A stretch of 64,000 bases of DNA from Tenodera sinensis (lineage: Eukaryota > Arthropoda > Insecta > Mantodea > Mantidae). How positions within the stretch are numbered: the stretch's first letter is position 1; each line of letters begins with the position of its first letter. The position numbers were made by a program, and so were the translations under genes. Positions 32,900-43,814 of the stretch are shown here, piece by piece. The notes beneath the pieces are model-generated. The model was not told the origin of the DNA and did no database searches. It saw only the letters and a list, made by a program, of their open reading frames with translations. Location of the stretch: positions 143,263,538 through 143,327,537 of the forward strand of contig CM060961.1 in assembly GCA_030765045.1 (NCBI GenBank), written 5' to 3'.

Positions 32900-33397
32900 A
32901 TTCTGCTCTGGGGAAATTGTATTGCTAGCTACAACAGATATTGTTTCAAAAATTAAGAAACAAGTTATAGAAGATCCAAGTTCTGGTCACAGAGCAGTAA
33001 TTGCTGATATAAAACTAGAGAATACAAATAACAGTCAAGGTCTTACGAATCTGTATTGGAACTTCAAAAAAGCAGATTGGAACAAACATAAAACTGAATT
33101 AGAACATAAACTTAAAGAACAAACAAGCTCACAGCTGCATGACCAACCAGATCATATGAACAAAAATGTCTGTAAAGTCATCCTAGAAACCGCAAAAAAA
33201 CATATTCCTTGTGGAAGAATTAAAAATTTCAAACCCTTTTGGAACCCCCAGTTAGAAGAACTGAAAAAGCAAAGGGATATAGCTAGAAATACAGCTGAAC
33301 AAACAAAAAACATATCAGATACACAAATACGGCAGAAGAAATGTGCTTCACTAAAAAAAGAAATTTATACTGCTAAAAGGAATCACTTTAATAATTT
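32900..33397 (+). pseudogene. RNase H-bearing LINE copy L2, 5' segment
   Basis: Starts inside the endonuclease region (PSSGHRAVIADIKLENTNNS) and continues through the linker before RT (FKPFWNPQLEELKKQRDIA). It is cut at 33397 by the inverted PLE; the frame continues at 37026 after the 14-bp target duplication. It matches the minus-strand copy at 20433-21170. Orientation is antisense to POLD1. Confidence 0.88.
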
Positions 33398-33477
33398 GTG
33401 AATGCATAGACTTCCGCGGTCTGTGTAGTGGTTATTCTTGGCTTCCGGTGAAGGCCGCGTCCTCTTCTGGTTTGTTG

Positions 33478-33515
33478 CCGATGTTTCCCCCATCTTATCG
33501 TGGGCTTCTTCCGGG
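33478..33515 (-). ncRNA. Hammerhead-like motif, left end of PLE dimer
   Basis: Minus-strand CCGGAAGA, then a GCCC/GGGG stem, then GAAACATC. Same layout as the right-end copy at 36940-36978, but the terminal GTC is ATC. The core has G where the hammerhead consensus has U, so activity is doubtful. Confidence 0.4.
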
Positions 33516-33525
33516 CTCAAGTGCG

Positions 33526-35530
33526 CTAACTGTCTGTTTTCTGTTGCTTATATACCATGTTGAGAGGGCGACTCTGCCCCTCCTCTCTGATTGGCTGATC
33601 ATCGACCATTGGTTGTGGGTGTTGTCTAGGGCTTGCTCGACCAATTGTAGATCTTTCTTTCAGTAGGCTCTTCCAGGTGTCGTGGAGCTGTTTCCCATCG
33701 TCTCTGTTCATGTTGTTCTTTTCTTTAAAAATTTCAATGCTTTCCCTTATCAATCTATGGGTAAATTTGTTGCAACTTGCTATGAGTTCGGTGTTATCAA
33801 AATCTACGTGGTGACGGGTTGTGATGGCGTGTTCAGCTATGGCGGATTTTTCTGGTTGGTTTAACTTGAAGCTTCGGATGTGTTCTTTCTTGCGTGTTAA
33901 TACTGATCTGCCGGTTTGGCCAACATATGTCTTACCACATTCACATGTGATTCTGTAGATTCCAGGGTTAAGGAGATGGTCACTGGTGTCTTTAACTGGA
34001 CGGAGGAATGATCTGATCTTATTGGACGTGAATCTTGTTCTGATGTTGTAGTCTCTCAGGATACTGGATATTCTGTCTGTTACACCTCGTGTATAAGGTA
34101 CACTAGTCCATTTTGTGTCTGATTTTTTGAGATCATCTTTGTCATTGTTGTTGGTGTTATTTTGTATCCTTCTGATTTCTCTATAGGAATAACCATTGGC
34201 CCTAAGAGTGCGGTGTAGATGTTTCAGTTCGTCACCAATTAGCAATGGATCGCATATGCGTTTCGCTCGTTGGAATAGTCCACTTATCATTCCTCTTTTT
34301 ACGGAAGGTGGATGATGAGACATTGCATCCAGATATCTGTCTGTGTGGGTAGGTTTCCTGTAGACTGAACAAAGAAATTTATTATTATCGGTGTCACGTT
34401 GCACCTGGACATCTAGGAATGGAAGACTGCCTCTGTCCTCTATTTCCATGGTGAACTTTATGTTCGGATGTAGACTGTTGAGATGTTGAAGAAAGCTATC
34501 TATAGTGTTTCTGCCATGTGGCCAGACCACAAATGTGTCATCCACGTATCTGAGCCATAGTGCTGGTTTGAGATGGAATGTGTCTATTGCTGTGTTTTCG
34601 AAGTCTTCCATAAAGATATTGGCTACCACAGGTGAAAGTGGAGAGCCCATTGCTGCACCTTCGATCTGTTTGAAGAGGTTTTCTTTATAGATAAAATATG
34701 TTGACGTTAAGCAGTGCTGAATTAGACTTAACCAATCAGGAGGAAATCCATCGTTTTGAATCCTGTCTTCAATTACTTTTAATGCATCCTTGATCGGGAT
34801 TTTTGTAAACAGTGACTGCACATCGAAACTGATCATTATGTGGTCGCGTTCAAGTGGAAATTTCTTGAGAATTTCTACAAAATGTGCGGAATCACAGACA
34901 AAGGACTCAGTTTTTCCCACCAGGTTCTGTAGCTTATCCGCTAGAAATCTGGCCAATAAATGCGTGGGGGAACCAATCGCACTGACTATGGGTCTCAGTG
35001 GTGTATCCTCTTTATGGAAGACCATATATTGAGGGTGTACGTGAGTCGTGTGGGATCAACTGCTTTTGCCTGTCTTTAGGAACTGAAGAGCTTCTGATCA
35101 GAAGTGCTGTCTTCCTTTCCAGAGAGGACGTCGGGTTCTTTTTGATGCGGTTATAAGTGGGATCATTCAACAGATGGAGCATTTTCTCGTTGTAGTCACT
35201 GGTATCCATTATGACTGTAGCGTTACCTTTGTCGGCCGGTAGGATTGTAATGTCTGGATTTTTTGTGATTTCACAGAGAGACTTGCGTTCTGTGTGTGTA
35301 ATATTGCTCCTTGGTGGTTTGGCTTTGTTGAGGATTCCATATACCTTGTGTCTCACTTCGTATGCGGTATGGTCAGGGAGGCCTTCTGTAACTGCTTCCA
35401 CTCCTGATATGATCTCTTCGATTGGAATCCGATGTGGAGAAGGTGCAAATTTGAGACCTTTAGCTAATATCGATTTGGTGGGTTCGTCAATTACTTTGTC
35501 GGTTAGGTTCACTACCAAACGTTCCTCATC
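33526..35530 (-). pseudogene. PLE protein, longer copy: RT and GIY-YIG endonuclease
   Basis: On the minus strand the N-terminal part (from about 35530) contains LADEERLVV-like sequence (FLDEERLVVNLTDKV) and ITILPADKGNATVIMD, then SRTPSIYGLP, where a small deletion shifts the frame near 35012-35025. The second part carries LRPIVSAIGSPTH, MISFDVQSLFTKIP, GAAMGSPLSPVVANIFM, the catalytic YVDD, FLDVQVQRD and YRKPTHTDRYLDA, then GIY-YIG endonuclease (PGIYRITCECGKTYVGQTGR) and a basic C-terminus ending QQKTDS at 33526. The RT/nuclease part (35025-33526) is open throughout. It is broken by the frame change and truncated at the 5' end by the dimer junction. Confidence 0.92.
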
Positions 35531-36930
35531 CAAAAACTGAGTCCTTTGTCTGTGATTCCGCACATTTTGTAGAAATTCTCAAGAAGTTTCCACTTAAACG
35601 CGACCACATAATGATCAGTTTCGATGTGCAGTCACTGTTTACAAAAATCCCGATAAAGGATGCATTAAAAGTAATTGAAGACAGGATTCAAAACGACGGA
35701 TTTCCTCCCGATTGGTTAAGTCTAATTCAGCACTGCTTAACGTCAACATATTTTAGCTATAGAGAAAACCTCTTCAAACAGATCGAAGGTGCAGCAATGG
35801 GCTCTCCACTTTCACCTGTGGTAGCCAATATCTTTATGGAAGACTTCGAAAACACAGCAATAGACACATTCCATCTCAAACCAGCACTATGGCTCAGATA
35901 CGTGGATGACACATTTGTGGTCTGGCCAAATGGCAGAAACACTATAGATAGCTTTCTTCAACATCTCAACAGTCTACATCCGAACATAAAGTTCACCATG
36001 GAAATAGAGGACAGAGGCAGTCTTCCATTCCTAGATGTCCAGGTGCAACGTGACACCAATAATAATAAATTTCTTTGTTCAGTCTACAGGAAACCTACCC
36101 ACACAGACAGATATCTGGATGCAATGTCTCATCATCCACCTTCCGTAAAAAGAGGAATGATAAGTATAAGTGGACTATTCCAACGAGCGAAACGCATATG
36201 CGATCCATTGCTAATTGGTGACGAACTGAAACATCTACACCGCACTCTTAGGGCCAATGGTTATTCCTATAGAGAAATCAGAAGGATACAAAATAACACC
36301 AACAACAATGACAAAGATGATCTCAAAAAATCAGACACAAAATGGACTAGTGTACCTTATACACGAGGTGTAACAGACAGAATATCCAGTATCCTGAGAG
36401 ACTACAACATCAGAACAAGATTCACGTCCAATAAGAAGATCAAATCATTCCTCCGTCCAGTTAAAGACACCAGTGACCATCTCCTTAACCCTGGAATCTA
36501 CAGAATCACATGTGAATGTGGTAAGACATATGTTGGCCAAACCGGCAGATCAGTATTAACACGCAAGAAAGAACACATCCGAAGCTTCAAGTTAAACCAA
36601 CCAGAAAAATCCGCCATAGCTGAACACGCCATCACAACCCGTCACCACGTAGATTTTGATAACACCGAACTCATAGCAAGTTGCAACAAATTTACCCATA
36701 GATTGATAAGGGAAAGCATTGAAATTTTTAAAGAAAAGAACAACATGAACAGAGACGATGGGAAACAGCTCCACGACACCTGGAAGAGCCTACTGAAAGA
36801 AAGATCTACAATTGGTCGAGCAAGCCCTAGACAACACCCACAACCAATGGTCGATGATCAGCCAATCAGAGAGGAGGGGCGGAGTCGCCCTCTCAACATG
36901 GTATATAAGCAACAGAAAACAGACAGTTAG
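35531..36930 (+). pseudogene. PLE protein, truncated copy: RT and GIY-YIG endonuclease
   Basis: Mirror image of the other arm, beginning within the RT at TESFVCDSAHFVEILKKF. It has MISFDVQSLFTKIP, GAAMGSPLSPVVANIFM, YVDD, the GIY-YIG motif PGIYRITCECG with TYVGQTGR, and the same C-terminus QQKTDS. The frame is open to 36930. It differs from the minus copy by few residues, including a two-residue insertion (SI) after GMI. The N-terminal third is missing. Confidence 0.92.
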
Positions 36931-36939
36931 CGCACTTGA

Positions 36940-36978
36940 GTCCGGAAGAAGCCCACGATAAGATGGGGGAAACGTCGG
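36940..36978 (+). ncRNA. Hammerhead-like motif, right end of PLE dimer
   Basis: CCGGAAGA (36942-36949) is followed by a stem GCCC (36951-36954) with GGGG (36965-36968), then GAAAC GTC (36969-36976). It lies just after the PLE frame, where hammerhead motifs occur in other PLEs. The conserved U of the core is G. Confidence 0.45.
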
Positions 36979-37025
36979 CAACAAACCAGAAGAGGACGCG
37001 GCCTTCACCGGAAGCCAAGAATAAC

Positions 37026-39590
37026 CACTTTAATAATTTCTTAGAAAAAATGGATTATAGGACAGATGGTAACAAAGCTCATAAGTTCAAAAAAATGTCA
37101 AGGACAGGAAAGAATACAACAGCACACCTATCATACACAACAATAAAATATTAGTAAATGATACAGTCATTGCCAAAACATTCAATAAATATTATGCTAA
37201 TTCACATAAAGTAACAGAAATAATAAGAAGGAACGTAAAGAATTTAAGAAAGATTTGAAACAAGAAAGAGAATGTGATCCTAACAATCAGTGCAATATCT
37301 TGCTTCAAAATGTTAATATGCAGGAACTTAACATTGCAATAAATAATCTAAAAAACAAAAAGTCTCCTGGACTAGATCACATACATCCAGAGTTCATAAA
37401 AAACCTTGGAAAAACAGCAAAACAACAACTACTGAACTGGAAAGCCACTGTACCTGCTGAATAGCGAAAAGCAATAATTGTCCCACTCTTGAAGAAAGAC
37501 AAAACAGCATCCGAAATAAAAAATTATAGACCAATAGCTCTTACTAGCATTCAGAGAGTTCCACTCTACAAATGAACAAGTCTTACTTCTCAATCAAGAA
37601 ATCAAAGACTCCTTCAGTAGAAATGAAGATAATTTATCAGTTTTTATTGATTTCCAAAGTGCATATGATTCTATATGCAGAACATAACTACTAAAGAAAG
37701 TAAAAAAAATAGGGATACAAGGTCCAATGTTCTCATGGCTATGTCATTTTCTAACACAATGCTTTATTACAACCAAATATGGAAGAAATATATCTAAATA
37801 CAAACAAGTACACCGTGGCTTACCACAAGGCGTTGTGCTCAGCACACTTTTTAATATATTTATTAACGATCTGCCGCAACAAATACAAGAATCAGGTGTG
37901 AAGTGTGCACTATTTGTGAGGACTTGGTAATGTGGACTTCAAAACCAAAAAGCAAAAGTGCAGAACTAGAAAAAACCATGCAACAATCCTTAACCAACTT
38001 ACAAAGGCGGACCAAAGAAAATTTAATGACTGTTAATGCAACAAAATCAAACTACCAAATCTTTTCACTAAGAAAAAAACCACTAAAAATAAAACTAAAT
38101 TTTGAGGGTCAACAATTACCAGAAACAAAGGAAGCAAAGTATTTAGGAGTTACATTTGATACCAAACTTACATGGACCAAACAAATAGAAAATGTAATAC
38201 AAAGAGCAGAGAGGCACCTTTCACTATTAAAACGTCTAACAGGAATGGAGTGGGGATGTTCCAGAGCAACTCTTAACACAACATACAATGTATATATAAA
38301 GCCAATATTTACTTACTGCAGCGAAGTTCTTGTAACAGCAAACACAAAAAAAATTCAAATCTTTCAAAACCAAAGTCTGAGATTAATTACAGGTGCTATC
38401 AAAACCACACCAATAGCAGCTATGGAAATACTAACCAACCAAAACCCCTGTGAATATGAAATAGAAAAAGTGGCTCTTATTCAACATGTAAAGTTGATCA
38501 GACTCCCATTCAATACATGGCACAAGAGAAATTTTACACATACACTAAAGACTAGAAATTTTACACATACACTAAAGACTCAGGAGAGCTTTCTTTCCAA
38601 AATTCAAGACATCAGGAAGAATGTACATCTTCCTAATTCAAAGGAAAACTTCATATCTAAAGTCAATCCGACACATACATTAGACATCACATATTATTTA
38701 CACCTGACAGAAGAAGTTAAGAAAAGTGATACTCCAACAAGTGTTCTAAAATTATTGGCATTAGAGACAATCCATACAAGAGTTCCAGAACATGAATGGC
38801 TCCATATTTATACAGATGAATCATTGATATCAAACCAAGATGGAGCAGGTGCTGGAGTCACATCTCACCTCTTTTCCTATTACAAATGTTTAAGTTATCG
38901 AACTACTAACTTTGATGGAGAAATTGAAGCAATTCGAATGGCCCAACAAAATCTTTTGTACAGAACTTCACATTTTCAGCAAGCAGTTATTCTCCCAGAT
39001 TCCAGGGCAGCAATTATAGCAATTACTTCCAAGTTGTCACCAAAAAACCAAACAATTATACAATGTTGGAAAATCCTTACCCATCTAACAGCACTTCAAA
39101 AACACCTAGTCTTCCAATGGATACCAGCTCACTGTGGACTGAGTGGTAATGAGAAAGCTGATTTTCTTGCAAAAAAAGATACCAGCAGTGTACAAAAATC
39201 TGTAGTTAATCTACCATTTTATGCAGCTAAAAGATTAGTCAACTCTGAATTCAAAAAAATTATTGCAAAATATTACTATGAAAAATCAAAGATTAAAAGA
39301 TGGGAACTACCAAACATTCAAACAGTAATTCCTGAGTATCCTCGAAAAACAGCAGTTGCAAACTTCAGGTTGATTACAGGACATGATTGTCTGGCAAAAC
39401 ATTTAAACAGAATTGGGATATACTCTTCACCACTGTCTTCTGTGATCTGCAAGAGGAAATGGATCGAGACCACCTTCAAATATGCCCAGCCACTTCTAGT
39501 GCCCCATCCATTAGTGAAAAATATTGGAGAGCAAGAGGATTAATGACTTCATTGTCAGAAATCCAGCATTAGCTAACAACAACATACGTT
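37026..39590 (+). pseudogene. RNase H-bearing LINE copy L2, RT and RNase H segment
   Basis: Continuation of 32900-33397. It reads LNIAINNLKNKKSPGLDHIH, KNYRPIALTSI, SVFIDFQSAYDSI, and HRGLPQGVVLSTLFNIFIND. A 2-base deletion near 37918 destroys the FADD box that is intact in copy L1. From 37903 one frame stays open to 39543 through the RT thumb and RNase H (IYTDESLISNQDGAGAG, DGEIEAIRMA, DSRAAIIAI, WIPAHCGLSGNEKADFL). The zinc-knuckle end is frameshifted. It ends with the (CAA)n-type tail at about 39590. Confidence 0.9.
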
Positions 39591-39950
39591 TGACACTCAT
39601 TCATATAATCGTAGAAAAAATACAATGATCAATGTACCCTATCATAGACAGTCTAAATCTGGCAACAGCTATGAAGTACTAGGAATAAAACTGTACAATC
39701 AGTTATCATCAAGAATAACACAACTACCAATAACAACATTAAAATGTAAATTGTATGACTGGCTTGAGGCAACACCTTTCTATTCTTGGCAAGAATACTT
39801 TGAGTGTAAAAATAGTATATAGTTGTTTCTGTTATATGTAATTGATCTGATGTTTGTAAAATATTATATAATGGTTTTGTTGTATGTAATAAGATCTTTC
39901 TTGTGATGTTGTCTATTGCTGTATACAACTCAATGACAAATAAATCAACA
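39591..39950 (+). pseudogene. LINE 3' end fragment (jockey/CR1-like)
   Basis: The frame reads NVPYHRQSKSGNSYEVLGIK, then LYNQLSS and LYDWLEATPFYSWQEYF, and stops at 39822. This is the usual C-terminal pattern of several LINE proteins (xYxxxGxKLYNxLP, then a Phe-Tyr-Ser motif). An AT-rich 3' tail follows. It is unrelated to the RNase H LINE next to it. Confidence 0.65.
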
Positions 39951-39954
39951 ATAA

Positions 39955-40190
39955 GCCTTGGAATTAAGTACTTACAATTGCGAGTTGCCATTGGGGTAAG
40001 CCTGTTCAATACAAAATTCCCTTATGTTTTACTGGGAAAGATGTGAATCAGTTTAAAATTTTAAGGCATGCCAGCATGTTGCCATGGTAGCTCAGTGGAA
40101 CAGCTGCACAGAGCGGAAGATCTGTGGTTCAAATCCTGGCTATGGCATTGGATTTTTCATTTCTGATTCCGACAGAGTGATTCTACTAGT
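39955..40190 (+). mobile_element. SINE family A variant
   Basis: The leader CATTGGGGTAAGCCTGTTCA, box A GGTAGCTCAGTGG and box B GGTTCAAATCC are followed by a body ATGGCATTGGATTTTTCA. The 3' tail is missing. It lies about 330 bp from POLD1 exon 40519-40691. Confidence 0.8.
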
Positions 40191-40518
40191 TGGATTTCCA
40201 TCACTACATTTCTTTAAACAAAATGAAGAGAGCAAATTCTAAGAGAATGTCTTTATTTTCTTACGCCCATCAAAATTATCCAAATTGGTGATAAATTATC
40301 ATGCCTAACACAATTCAATTTTAAAATCCGGAACCATGTTTATCAAAATTTAGGTAACACATCAATATTTCACAACCTAGAGATATGCAACAGGAGCTTA
40401 AGGTTTACGAATTAAAAATTCTGTAACATAATTAAAATTCTAAATGTTCATGCAAACAACTGTTTTAAACACAGCAATATTCTTCAATTTTCCTTATTTA
40501 ACAGCATATTGACTTTAC

Positions 40519-40691
40519 CTTGAATGGCTCACAATCTTTATCAGTGAAGTTCCCAGGCGCTGACACAAACAGATATGGAGAAAAGCCATGCACATGGCAG
40601 CAAACAGAATGCCCTTCTGATGTAACACCATACATACGCATTATGGGCACTGGACCCTGTTGACTTCCAGGCATTCCGGGCTTTGGTGTAC
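40519..40691 (-). CDS. POLD1: DNA polymerase delta catalytic subunit, second visible exon
   Basis: A 173-bp exon on the minus strand, after ATAACAG and before GTAAAG. It starts with the last two bases of a Gly codon (phase 1 entry, matching the exon at 63369-63480) and ends in phase 0, matching the next exon. It encodes TPKPGMPGSQQGPVPIMRMY, then GVTSEGHSVCCHVHGFSPYL and CEPFK. The GVTxEGxSVCCHxHGFxPY block is highly conserved in the POLD1 N-terminal domain. A P-element-like transposon starts 105 bp upstream of its splice acceptor. Confidence 0.96.
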
Positions 40692-41026
40692 CTGTTATTA
40701 CATGCAAGAATAAAGCAGTGAAGTAATTAACTTCCAGCATTCCAAAGTATAGCACAAGCTCTTAGTCACTTAATTTAGTTCGATATTACCTTAACCAGAG
40801 CGAGTAGAAAGAAAAAGTGTGATCACTCCACTGCTCTTCCATATGATTATACAAGAGCTACCTGGCGCCTCCGTCAGGTGGCAGCAAAGTCGTTAGTGTG
40901 GCTATTTACAGCGCGTTTCGCTGGATATTGCATTGGAGTAGTGTTGTGTATGGATGCTGTGTTTGTTACAGTGCGATGAATTGTTGTTAATTTTTATGAA
41001 ACTGTGAATTTATAGAAATAATCGAC

Positions 41027-41266
41027 ATGCCTATGTGTTTAGTGCCTGGTTGTAGATCTGGATATAACAAATCTAAACGTAAACATTTCTTTACACCTCC
41101 AAAATATAACCTACTGTTTTCTAAATGGGAGAGGACCATACCAAGAAAGGACAAGTGCCTTTCATCTAATATTTACGTGTGTGATTCACATTTTTCAGAA
41201 GAACTTTTAATAAAGGTAGACAAGTTTCTAGTTAATGGAGAAAATGTAGAGATTACTTTTTCCTAA
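41027..41266 (+). CDS. THAP domain of P-type transposase
   Basis: An ATG frame of 79 residues. MPMCLVPGCRSGYN opens a C2CH zinc-coordinating THAP domain: Cys in CLVPGC, then WERTIP and a Cys-x2-His in VCDSHF. This is the site-specific DNA-binding domain at the N-terminus of P-element transposases and THAP proteins. The frame ends shortly after the domain (VEITFS), so only a DNA-binding stub could be made. Whether it is expressed is unknown. Confidence 0.85.
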   Translation: MPMCLVPGCRSGYNKSKRKHFFTPPKYNLLFSKWERTIPRKDKCLSSNIYVCDSHFSEELLIKVDKFLVNGENVEITFS

Positions 41267-41599
41267 TCTTCCTAAATACTTATCACACCCAATACATTCC
41301 CGTAAACTTGCTTCACAGAGACCATCAAAAAGGTTGAAAGAGATACCAATTTAGAAGACAATGGGAATCATGCAGAAGGCTTTCAAAATACGACTATTAG
41401 TTTTCCCCTCGCAGGGGATACCAATAGACATTTTAGTAATAAAGTAGGCCTACTTAAGAAAAGGTCAAATCAACAACACCGTAATATAATTAGACTAAAA
41501 TACCAAATGAAAGTATCCAATGCCAAGATTCAAGTACTTGAAAGGAAAGTAAAGTAAATGGAAGTAGTAGCAATATCGATGAATGTGATGGAACAAAAT

Positions 41600-41974
41600 A
41601 CCTAAGTAGAAAGAAAAAATTGTTGATGCAATTTTGAAAATATCAAAGGCAACTAAAAAGAAAGGCATGAAATATTATGAAGAATTTCCTTTAGATAGCC
41701 TGCTATTAAAAATCAAGTCACCCGAAGGATACATACATTGTTTAAATCACAATCTTCTTCAACTTCCATCAAAATCACATTTAAGAAAGTTAATCAATGG
41801 TCAAAAATGTCTGGAAATGCAATATCTGAATTTTTAAAGGATAAGAATGAAAACGAACGATATGGAATTTTAATTTTTAACGAAGGAAAGATAAAAGAAG
41901 TTCGATTTGATTCTAATTCTTTGAAAGTGGATGGGTTTGTAGATTTGGGGGATTTAATCCCCGAAAAAAGTTAA
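41600..41974 (+). pseudogene. P-type transposase fragment
   Basis: Two overlapping frames read KGMKYYEEFPLDSLLLKIKS and LNHNLLQLPSKSHLRKLI, then YGILIFNEGKIKEVRFDSNS and LKVDGFVDLGDLIPE. These correspond to the region after the coiled coil and the start of the RNase H-like domain of P-type transposases. A frame change lies near 41790-41810, and later catalytic parts are absent. Confidence 0.8.
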
Positions 41975-42271
41975 CTCTTCATTCATAGGAAATTATATTT
42001 TACTTCATTCCTTTAATGCCATTTTGCATTCTAGTGGTAACATTATTGTCTTGAATTTCTGTGAATGGCTGTCAGAATGTGCATGCGTGAATTGGTTATT
42101 GTTAAACGACACTATTCTTCTCCTTTGCTACTTTTCCAGCTGAATCTCCTGCCAAACCCTAGTGTTTGTATTAGCATTGTACCGCACTAGCAGTTGCACT
42201 GCCATCTGTGTGGCGGAACACATGAACTACAGCAGTGATCACACTTCTCCTTCTAAACGCTCTGCCTTAAC

Positions 42272-42919
42272 TAACCCATTTAATGCTGTTAACAAAATAT
42301 TTGTGAAGAAACTCATTAGATTTCCTAAAGTCCTTTGAAAAACAATTTATGCCCTATTACACATTATTTCTTTAATTCAATTTCATATTCAGAGTACATA
42401 AATACTAAACATATACTGTTTATACATTTAAACATACTTTGGCAAGTGACAAACTTTCTTCACCTAAAATAACAGTTCTGACAAAGTAAGTAAACCTTCA
42501 TGCCAAAACCTACATCCAAATTTGCAACAGAAGTTATATTTAAAAGTTTGCATGCACATTACTTGCAGGTTTTAACTGCAAGATCCTGAAATCAAGCACT
42601 ACATAACGATTTAAATTACAGGAAAACAATACCTGCAAATAAATTGTAAGCCATGTTTAAAGGCTGAACTGGAGGGAGAGAAATGGCTTATGCAAGCAAT
42701 ACAATTATACTCACTTTCAAATATGTATGTCACCTGCCTCGCATACTGCTTAGTTTTGATTTACACAACTTGCAATTAAAATGCCTAATAAATATTTTTA
42801 GTCTTATGAAATTTATAGTGACTCACAATACTTTTAAAATAGATAACAGCTTGAAGTCAATCATTTGCCTCCCCTGCCCCCACCTCCTGTTTTTTCCTTC
42901 CTCATTATTCTATGTACCT
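42272..42919. other. Intron sequence, nothing recognised
   Basis: AT-rich intron between the P-like element and the Tigger relic; no motif supported. Confidence 0.5.
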
Positions 42920-43800
42920 TAACAATTTATTTTCATTTTTTGGCCTGCTGAAATGGAGTGCATTCAAGATTGACATCTTGAAAAGATGCAGGATCCTTTC
43001 TGACATTGATCACCCACAAAACTTCCCGAACCAAGCTCTTTCTATAAACAGCTATGAGAGAGTCCTCAAATCCATTGGCAACAGTTTACCAGTACAGTTT
43101 CCTGGAAAGAATTCCAATGAACATTCTTCAGGCAAGATTCTTATAAGAACATTCCTGTAAGATGCGCAAGGTAACAGTCGATGAAAGGAGGGTTTTCCTA
43201 TTTAGTGGAAATTCTTGCATCCAGAGCAGCCAATTTTATTAAAAAGAATAGACATCGTCCAAGTTTTATGATTGCCAGTGAAAGGACTTGGCAATGACCA
43301 CATATGTTTAGAACAATAAGGCTTTCTGGCTTTCCCTACCACAAGCCTTCTCAAAGTCCTGGCTCCCAGTAAAACCATTTAACCTCATTTTACTATGAGT
43401 CCCACCATAGCAGTTATCTTTGATGCCAAGATTTGCTGGGCAACACTAAATTAAAAATGTCTCTGGGTTTATATTTCTTGGTAAGCTCCTGCAATTTTCC
43501 ATCAATCCATTCTTCCACAGTATTATTAACTGTATTTTGACTCTTTGCAGAGTTTTATAGGTAATGACTTACTTTTCTTTTTGCAGCAGATCATCCTGCC
43601 ATTAAAAGCACTGAAATTTTCAATTCCAAGCATGTTGCCCACCTTTAGTGCTTTTCTCCTTAAAATACTCCATCTAGAATGTCTCCTGCTCTTGTAGTTG
43701 CAAACCAGCTTTTCTCAAATTCTTAAAATTCATTATATTTTGAATATGCTGCACATTTTAATTTCTTGAAGTAGTTTGTCTCACATTCTGAAGCATTGAA
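42920..43800 (-). pseudogene. Tigger/pogo transposase relic
   Basis: On the minus strand, with many stops, pieces read SWFATTRAGDILDGVF, NNTVEEWIDGKLQELTKKYK, then PRDIFN and LLPSKSW. After frame changes come CYGGTHSKMRLNGF and KSFHWQS-type segments, and near 42930-43100 sequence like FIERAWFGKF and LKMSILNALHF. The order (Trp-Phe helix-turn-helix, PxDIFN, GGxHSK, LDAxHF) is that of Tigger/jerky transposases. No terminal repeats were located. Confidence 0.75.
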
Positions 43801-43814
43801 AGTTATAATCTGTT

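Larger units (their letters stand above)
33398..37025. mobile_element. Inverted dimer of a Penelope-like element
   Basis: The 3.6-kb insertion is flanked by the 14-bp duplication CACTTTAATAATTT (33384-33397 and 37026-37039). A longer minus-strand copy (about 33398-35530) and a 5'-truncated plus-strand copy (about 35531-37025) meet head to head at an AAAAAC microhomology near 35531. Both ends are therefore PLE 3' ends. The arms are about 1.5 kb and differ by only a few substitutions and small indels. PLE insertions are known to form such inverted partial dimers. Confidence 0.9.
40796..42264 (+). mobile_element. P-element-like transposon (THAP transposase), internally decayed
   Basis: The 1,469-bp element has inverted ends of about 31 bp: CAGAGCGAGTAGAA at left and CAGAGCGTTTAGAA on the other strand at right, both leading into AAGTGTGATCACT. 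It is flanked by CCTTAAC on both sides (40789-40795, 42265-42271), close to the 8-bp duplication typical of P elements. The interior carries a THAP domain and pieces of a P-type transposase. It is shorter than autonomous P elements and lacks a continuous frame. Confidence 0.88.

Noticed and set aside
33448..35540. Plus-strand frames over the minus PLE arm, and minus-strand frames over the plus arm (35757-37008)
   Set aside because: Complementary-strand shadows that appear as mirror images in the two arms.
35012..35563. Complete N-terminus of the PLE protein starting at the Met near 35563
   Set aside because: The first ten residues are read across the dimer junction into the opposite arm, so this Met is artificial.
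42912..43160. Plus-strand 82-codon frame
   Set aside because: It overlaps the minus-strand Tigger relic, which explains the sequence better.
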